NCBI GenBank assembly: GCA_041481445.1
Contig: JBGPBV010000150.1
Coordinates: 1-16,644 of the forward strand
From: AA29 sp041481445
GTDB taxonomy: Bacteria > Acidobacteriota > Vicinamibacteria > Fen-336
Direction: 5' to 3'
Length of the DNA: 16,644 nt
Made by a program: the position numbers and the translations under genes. Under the pieces are notes generated by a model that was not told the DNA's origin, did no database searches, and saw nothing but the letters and a program-made list of their open reading frames with translations. Shown in pieces: positions 11,863-16,644 of the stretch (its first letter is position 1; every line of letters begins with the position of its first letter).

Positions 11863-13215
11863 ATGCGCGCGCGCCCCGTCCTCGCCCTCGCCCTCGCCGG
11901 CCTGGCCCTCTCCGGGCGCGGCCACGCCGCGCGCGGGGAGACGTACGCGCTGGTGGGCGGGCGAGTGGTCACCGTCTCCGGTCCCGTCGTCGAGGCGGGC
12001 ACCGTGGTCCTGCGCGACGGCCTCATCGAGGCGGTGGGCGCGGGAGTGACCGTGCCCGCGGACGCGCGCGTGATCGACGTCAAGGGCCTCACCGTGACGC
12101 CCGGGCTCGTCGACGGCTTCGGCGGCGTGGGCCTCCCCTCGTCCCGGCCGGGACCGGGGGGCGGGGGGGGAGGGAGCCCGGCGCCGGGGGCAGGGCCGCT
12201 CTCGCCGCAGAGCCTCGCCCTCGACCGCGTGCGCGCCGCCGACGCCCTGAAAGCCCGCGACAACGGCATCACCACCGCGCTCGTCATCCCGCGCGAAGGG
12301 GTCCTGCCCGGCCAGAGCGTGCTCCTCAACCTGTCCGGGGACAAGGTCGAAGGCATGGTGCTCCGGGAGCCGGCCGCCCTCCACCTCCACATGGCCACCC
12401 TCACCCGCACCTTCCCGGGCTCGCTCATGGGCACCCTGGCCTACGCGCGCCAGGCCCTCTACGACGCCGGGCACTATCGAGACGAGTGGAAGGCCTACGA
12501 GGCCTCCCCGCGCGGGAGGAAGCGGCCGCGCTTCGACCCCGCCCTCGAGGCCTGGCAGGAGGTGCTGGCCGGCCGCGAGCTCCTCGTCGTCACCGCCTCC
12601 CGCGAGAACGACGTGCGGCGCGCCCTCGCCCTGGCCGACGAGTTCAAGGTGCGCCTGGCGGTGGCGGGCGCTCCCCAGGCCTTCCTCGTGGCCGAGCTCG
12701 TGAAGGCGCGCAAGCTCCCCCTGCTCGTCAGCGTGAACTTCGACCCGCCGCGCGCGGCCTCCCCGTTCGGCGCGCCCGACGAGGAGAAGGAGCGCCGCGA
12801 GATCGAGGACGCCGAGCGCAACCCGGCCGAGCTGCACAAGGCGGGCGTGAGCTTCGCGCTCGTCTCCGGGCACGCGCCCGACTTCCTGGCCGGCGTGCGC
12901 AAGGCGGTCGAGCGCGGCCTGCCCGCCGACGTGGCCCTGCGCGCGATCACGCTGGCCCCGGCGGAGGTGCTGGGCGTGGCCGACCGCCTGGGCAGCCTGG
13001 AGACGGGCAAGATCGCCGACGTGGTCGTCTGGTCGGGCGATCCCCTGGCCAAGGACGCGAAGCCGAAGATGGTGTTCGTGGACGGGCAGCTCTACGAGCC
13101 CGACGAGCGCGCGAAGCCGAGCCCCTCGCCGGGGGCGGCCAGCCCCGGCGCCAGCCCGAGCCCGGGAGACCGACCCGGCCCCGCATCGTCGCCCACCGCG
13201 GAGGATCTCCGATGA
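11863..13215 (+). CDS. Secreted amidohydrolase-family protein 1, metal ligands missing
   Basis: A 450-residue exported protein with the amidohydrolase-superfamily layout. It has a signal peptide (residues 1-22, ending GHA), the N-terminal small beta domain (YALVGGRVVTVSG, VVLRDGLIEAVG), a TIM-barrel region, and the standard ending LGSLETGKIADVVVWSGDP. After PGLVD (80-84), where a catalytic member has HxH, this protein has F86 and G88. The later ligands also appear lost: VTAS (243-246) where protein 2 has VHAH, A268 for the next His, and G336 for the Asp. A glycine/proline-rich insert (97-111) follows the missing HxH, and a Pro/Ser tail covers 419-447. It is probably not a metal hydrolase itself. 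AAAGGAG (11851-11857) five bases before the ATG at 11863 fixes the start over an ATG at 11836. Its stop overlaps the next start (ATGA). Confidence 0.86.
   Translation: MRARPVLALALAGLALSGRGHAARGETYALVGGRVVTVSGPVVEAGTVVLRDGLIEAVGAGVTVPADARVIDVKGLTVTPGLVDGFGGVGLPSSRPGPGGGGGGSPAPGAGPLSPQSLALDRVRAADALKARDNGITTALVIPREGVLPGQSVLLNLSGDKVEGMVLREPAALHLHMATLTRTFPGSLMGTLAYARQALYDAGHYRDEWKAYEASPRGRKRPRFDPALEAWQEVLAGRELLVVTASRENDVRRALALADEFKVRLAVAGAPQAFLVAELVKARKLPLLVSVNFDPPRAASPFGAPDEEKERREIEDAERNPAELHKAGVSFALVSGHAPDFLAGVRKAVERGLPADVALRAITLAPAEVLGVADRLGSLETGKIADVVVWSGDPLAKDAKPKMVFVDGQLYEPDERAKPSPSPGAASPGASPSPGDRPGPASSPTAEDLR
12156..12174 (+). other. G-rich tract with G-quadruplex potential inside amidohydrolase gene 1
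   Basis: The coding strand has runs of 6, 8 and 3 G separated by single bases (12156-12161, 12163-12170, 12172-12174), with further runs of 5 and 3 G by 12195. Splitting the run of eight gives four G-triplets with loops of one or two bases, which satisfies the usual quadruplex pattern. It encodes the glycine-rich insert. Confidence 0.6.
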
Positions 13216-14525
13216 GCGGTCTCGCCGCCTTCGTGATCGCCCTTCTCGCCGCCGCCTCTCCCGCCCCGGCCCCCTCGCCCGCGCCACGGACGGCCGAGAC
13301 CCTCGCCATTCGCGGGGGGACGATCATCACCCTCGGACCGCAGGGCACGATCGCGGGCGGGACGGTGCTCGTCCGCGACGGCCGGATCGCCGCCGTGGGC
13401 CGCGACGTGGCCGTTCCCGCGGGCGCGCGGACCATCGACGCCACCGGCCGCTACGTGATCCCCGGCATCGTCGACGCGCACTCCCACACCGCGATCGAGG
13501 ACAACGTCAACGAGTGCACGGACGCGGTCACGGCGGAGGTGCGCATCGCGGACGTGCTCGACCAGCACGACATCAACATCTATCGCGAGCTCGCGGGCGG
13601 GGTCACCTCCGCCAACGTCCTGCACGGCTCCTGCAACCCCATCGGCGGCCAGAACGCGGTCATCAAGCTGCGCTGGGGGAAGCGTCCGGAGGAGCTCCTC
13701 TTCGAGGGCGCTCCCCGGGGCGTCAAGTTCGCCCTGGGCGAGAACGTCAAGCGGTCGAACTTCCGGGTGCCGGGCGCCACGCGCTTCCCGGTGACCCGCA
13801 TGGGCGTGGAGGTCGTGCTGCGGGACGCCTTCCGCCGCGCGCAGGACTACAAGCGCGAGTGGGAAGAGTACGACCGCAAGGTCAAGGCGGCGGGGCCGAA
13901 GGGCGAGAAGCCGCTGCCCCCGCGCAAGGACCTGGAGCTGGACGAGCTGCGCGACATCCTGGACGGCAAGGTCTACGTGCACGCCCACTGCTACCGCGCG
14001 GACGAGATCCTGATGCTCATCCGGCTGGCCGACGAGTTCCATTTCAAGGTCCGCACCTTCCAGCACGTGCTCGAGGGCTACAAGGTCGCGACCGAGATCG
14101 CGCGCCACGGCGCGGGCGCCTCCACCTTCGCCGACTCCTGGGGCTACAAGGTCGAGGCCTACGACGCCATCCCCTACAACGCGGCCATCATGGCCGCCCA
14201 CGGCATCAACGTCTCCATCAACTCCGACTCCGACGAGCGCGCGCGCCGCCTCTACTGGGAGGCGGCCAAGGCCATGAAGTACGGCGGGGTGTCGGAGACG
14301 GAGGCGCTGAAGATGGTGACCCTCAACCCGGCCTGGCAGCTCGGGATCGACAAGCGCGTGGGCTCGCTGGAGACGGGCAAGGACGCCGACATCGCGATCT
14401 TCAGCGCCCACCCGTTCGACCCCTCCACGCGCGTGGAGATGACGCTGGTGGACGGGACGGTCTACTTCGATCGCGCCAAGGACGAGACGAAAGGCCCCCT
14501 CACGTCGGCCGGAGGTGCCCAGTGA
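13212..14525 (+). CDS. Secreted amidohydrolase-family protein 2, metal ligands intact
   Basis: A 437-residue exported amidohydrolase of the imidazolonepropionase-like type. The signal peptide (MSGLAAFVIALLAAASPAPA) is followed by a short Pro/Ala linker. The metal site is intact: H90 and H92 in IVDAHSHT, H257/H259 in VYVHAHCY, H285 in TFQHVLEG and D339 in INSDSDE. GVKFALGENVKR (170-181) is a conserved-looking segment in this subfamily. The C-terminal RVGSLETGKDADIAIF stretch is standard. Such enzymes hydrolyse C-N bonds of cyclic amides, N-acyl amino acids or dipeptides; the substrate here is unknown. GGAGGA (13200-13205) lies six bases before the ATG, which overlaps the stop of gene 1 (ATGA), so translation is coupled. 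It is the only one of the three neighbours likely to be catalytic and may use the other two as partners. Confidence 0.92.
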   Translation: MSGLAAFVIALLAAASPAPAPSPAPRTAETLAIRGGTIITLGPQGTIAGGTVLVRDGRIAAVGRDVAVPAGARTIDATGRYVIPGIVDAHSHTAIEDNVNECTDAVTAEVRIADVLDQHDINIYRELAGGVTSANVLHGSCNPIGGQNAVIKLRWGKRPEELLFEGAPRGVKFALGENVKRSNFRVPGATRFPVTRMGVEVVLRDAFRRAQDYKREWEEYDRKVKAAGPKGEKPLPPRKDLELDELRDILDGKVYVHAHCYRADEILMLIRLADEFHFKVRTFQHVLEGYKVATEIARHGAGASTFADSWGYKVEAYDAIPYNAAIMAAHGINVSINSDSDERARRLYWEAAKAMKYGGVSETEALKMVTLNPAWQLGIDKRVGSLETGKDADIAIFSAHPFDPSTRVEMTLVDGTVYFDRAKDETKGPLTSAGGAQ

Positions 14526-15796
14526 AGCGCGTCCTGGCCGTAGCGCTTCTCCCCCTGAGCATCGGCGCCGCCGCCGCCGACGCACCCCGGCCGGTGGTGA
14601 TCCGGGGCGCGCGTATCGTCCCCGTCTCCGGCCCCGTGATCGAGAACGGGACGATCGTCCTCGCCGACGGCAAGATCGCGTCGGTGGGCGCGGCGGCGGC
14701 CGTGCCCGGCGTTGCCGAAATCATCGACGGCACGGGCAAGACGGTCTACCCTGGGCTCATCGACGCCCTCACCACGGTCGGCCTGGTCGAGATCCCGAGC
14801 GTCTCCGGCACCGTCGACACCACGGAGACCGGCGACGTCAACCCCCAGGCTCGCGCCTGGATCGCCGTCCAGCCCCACAGCGAGCTCATCCCGGTCGCGC
14901 GCGCGAACGGGATCACGGCCGTGCTCACCGCCCCCCTGGGCGGCCTCGTCTCCGGCCAGAGCGCGCTCCTGCGCCTGGCCGGCTCCACCCCGGATGCGCT
15001 GACGATCAAGCAGCCGGTGGCCATGCACGCGGTCTATCCGACCGGGCGCGCGCCCTTCGACATCTCGCGCCTGTTCGAGGAGCCGGAGCTGAAGACGTTC
15101 GAGGACCGCGTGAAGGAGCGCCGCCAGAACCAGGAGAAGGAGCTGCGGCGGCTGGGCAACCTGCTCGAGGACGCGCGGGCCTTCGCCCGGCGCACCGGCG
15201 CCGACGTGGACCTGGCCCAGGAGGCGCTGGCCCCGGTGGCGCGCGGCGAGATGCCGATGGTGATGCGCGCGGACGCGGAGGAGGACATCCGGGGGGCCGT
15301 CCGCTTCGCGGGCGAGCACGGCCTGAAGCTCATCGTGGCCGGCGGCCTGGAGGCCTGGCGCTGCGCGGACCTCCTGAAGGAGAAGGACGTGCCCGTGCTC
15401 CTCAACGTGAGCCGGCTCCCGCGCCGCGAGTCCGACCGCTACGACGCCTCCTTCGCGAACGCGGCCGCCCTGGCCCGGGCGGGGGTGCGCTTCGCGATCG
15501 TGAGCGACGACGCCTCCGACGTCCGCAACCTGCCCTACGAGGCGGCCATGGCTCGCGCGTACGGACTGCCCGCGGAAGCGGCCCTGCGCGCGATCACGCT
15601 CTCGCCGGCGGAGATCCTGGGGGTGGCCGACCGCCTGGGCTCGCTCGCCGCCGGCAAGGACGCCGACGTCATCGTCACCACCGGCGACATCATGGACGTC
15701 CGGACCCAGGTCACGCAGGTGTTCATCGACGGCGTGGCGCAGTCGCTGGAGTCGCGCCACACCCGCCTGTGGAACGAGTTCAAGGACCGGAAGTAG
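14522..15796 (+). CDS. Secreted amidohydrolase-family protein 3, metal ligands missing
   Basis: A 424-residue exported protein of the amidohydrolase superfamily. The signal peptide is MKRVLAVALLPLSIGAAAA. The small beta domain (VVIRGARIVPVSG, IVLADGKIASVG) and ending (LGVADRLGSLAAGKDADVIV) are typical. PGLID (77-81) is followed by ALTT, so the HxH positions are L83 and T85. MRAD (248-251) replaces the VHAH of protein 2, and A273 replaces the next His. Only the Asp (D329 or D330 in IVSDDASD) remains. It resembles protein 1 more than protein 2, including SPAEILGVADRLGSL. An internal charged helix region (185-225) is distinctive. It starts with GTG, chosen because GGAGGT (14511-14516) lies five bases upstream and the codon overlaps the previous stop (GTGA). 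It converges on serS with an 18-base gap. Confidence 0.88.
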   Translation: MKRVLAVALLPLSIGAAAADAPRPVVIRGARIVPVSGPVIENGTIVLADGKIASVGAAAAVPGVAEIIDGTGKTVYPGLIDALTTVGLVEIPSVSGTVDTTETGDVNPQARAWIAVQPHSELIPVARANGITAVLTAPLGGLVSGQSALLRLAGSTPDALTIKQPVAMHAVYPTGRAPFDISRLFEEPELKTFEDRVKERRQNQEKELRRLGNLLEDARAFARRTGADVDLAQEALAPVARGEMPMVMRADAEEDIRGAVRFAGEHGLKLIVAGGLEAWRCADLLKEKDVPVLLNVSRLPRRESDRYDASFANAAALARAGVRFAIVSDDASDVRNLPYEAAMARAYGLPAEAALRAITLSPAEILGVADRLGSLAAGKDADVIVTTGDIMDVRTQVTQVFIDGVAQSLESRHTRLWNEFKDRK

Positions 15797-15814
15797 GGCG
15801 GGAGGCGCGCGCGA

Positions 15815-16644
15815 TCAGAGCGGGCGCGTGATCCACTCGAGGCCGCCCATGTACGGGCGCAGCGCCTCCGGGACGACCACCGACCCGTCCGCCTGCTGGT
15901 AGTTCTCGAGGATCGCGACGAGCGTCCGCCCCACCGCCAGGCCGCTGCCGTTGAGCGTGTGGACGAAGCGCGGCTTGGCCTTGGGCTCCGGCCGGTAGCG
16001 CACGCTGCCGCGCCGCGCCTGGAAGTCCGTGCAGCTCGAGCAAGAGGAGATCTCGCGGTAGGCCTCCTGGCCGGGCAGCCAGACCTCGAGGTCGTAGGTC
16101 TTGGCGGAGTTGAATCCCATGTCGCCCGTGCAGAGCAGGACCACGCGGTAGGCGAGGCCCAGCCGCTTCAGGACCTCCTCCGCATCCGTCACCATCGACT
16201 CCAGCTCCGCCCCCGACGTCTCCGGCGTGGTGAGCTTGACCAGCTCGACCTTGTGGAACTGGTGCTGGCGGATCAGGCCGCGCACGTCCTTGCCGTAGGA
16301 GCCGGCCTCCGATCGGAAGCAGGGCGTGAAGGAGACGTAGTGGCGCGGAAGGTCCGCGGCCTCCAGCATCTCGTCCGCGTGCAGCGCGGTGAGCGGCACC
16401 TCCGCGGTCGGGATCAGGTAGAGGTCGCGGTCGCCGGTGCGCGTCTTGAAGAGGTCGCCCTCGAACTTCGGGAGCTGGCCCGTCTTCAGCATCGTGTCGG
16501 GGGTGACCAGGTACGGCGGGACGACCTCGGTGTACCCGCGCTCGTGCGTGTGCAGGTCGAGCATGAAGTCGACCAGCGCGCGCTCCAGGCGCGCCCCCGC
16601 TCCCCACTGGACGGTGAACCGCGCGCCCGAGATCTTGGCCGCGC
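15815..16644 (-). CDS. serS: Seryl-tRNA synthetase, C-terminal catalytic part (5' end outside the window)
   Basis: This is the 3' two-thirds of a gene for seryl-tRNA synthetase, the class II enzyme that charges tRNA-Ser. The frame stays open to the window edge, giving 276 of about 425 residues. The part present starts at the catalytic core (ARFTVQWGAGARLERALVDF). It contains class II motif 2 (FRSEAGSYGKDVRGLIRQHQ, with the Arg that contacts ATP), the serine-pocket region around AEVPLTALHADE, the conserved DLEVWLPGQEAYREISSCSS segment, and motif 3 (NGSGLAVGRTLVAILENYQ). The N-terminal coiled-coil arm that grips the long variable arm of tRNA-Ser would lie outside the window. Two tRNA-Ser genes lie about 5.5 kb away in the same window. 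No defects are visible in the part seen. Confidence 0.97.
   Translation of the reverse strand, partial: AAKISGARFTVQWGAGARLERALVDFMLDLHTHERGYTEVVPPYLVTPDTMLKTGQLPKFEGDLFKTRTGDRDLYLIPTAEVPLTALHADEMLEAADLPRHYVSFTPCFRSEAGSYGKDVRGLIRQHQFHKVELVKLTTPETSGAELESMVTDAEEVLKRLGLAYRVVLLCTGDMGFNSAKTYDLEVWLPGQEAYREISSCSSCTDFQARRGSVRYRPEPKAKPRFVHTLNGSGLAVGRTLVAILENYQQADGSVVVPEALRPYMGGLEWITRPL

Noticed and set aside
12486..13211. Upstream extension of amidohydrolase gene 2 by 242 codons
   Set aside because: The extension overlaps amidohydrolase gene 1 in another frame and lacks family features. The ATG at 13212 has a good ribosome binding site and starts a signal peptide.

Overview
The window is very GC-rich (roughly 70% by eye), densely coded and bacterial. 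Secreted proteins are abundant: three lipoproteins with Pro/Ala/Ser/Thr linkers, an M20 and an S9 peptidase, and three tandem periplasmic amidohydrolase-like proteins. With a glutaminyl-tRNA synthetase and Fis/GAF-type regulators, this composition suggests an Acidobacteriota-like or similar environmental bacterium. That placement is inference; no marker here fixes the phylum. No CRISPR array, insertion sequence, integrase or phage gene was seen. No gene-free stretch exceeds about 150 bases.

Layout. 1-543 (+) is the 3' end of glnS, converging through a GC-rich hairpin on a GAF plus Fis-type HTH regulator (575-1282, -). A secreted M20 peptidase (1359-2759, -) diverges from a secreted S9 peptidase (2834-4915, +). 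From 4956 to 8748 lies the least ordinary region. It holds lipoprotein A, an XRE-cupin regulator, an orphan 94-residue gene and a second XRE-cupin regulator, all on the minus strand. Facing outward from these are lipoproteins B and C on the plus strand. The two regulators are close to 87% identical, and lipoproteins A and C appear to share a C-terminal domain. The two clearest promoters here, each beside an AT-rich patch with shared sequence words, drive the orphan gene and lipoprotein B. A GT-C-like membrane protein follows (8830-9999, +).

Two divergent tRNA-Ser genes (GCU on minus, UGA on plus) sit at 10023-10280. Next come a small LMW-PTP-like phosphatase (10297-10665, -) and a GAF-only protein transcribed away from it (10725-11822, +). 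The amidohydrolase operon 11863-15796 (+) has three genes joined by ATGA and GTGA overlaps. Only the middle protein keeps the metal-binding histidines. serS, cut by the window edge, closes the window (15815-16644, -).

How it works together. The peptidase pair and the amidohydrolases look like a periplasmic peptide or N-acyl compound degradation repertoire. The serS/tRNA-Ser/glnS genes are translation housekeeping. The XRE-cupin/lipoprotein block is the best candidate for an uncharacterised regulated system. Several genes have a -10-like hexamer 5-8 bases before the start codon, suggesting leaderless mRNAs.
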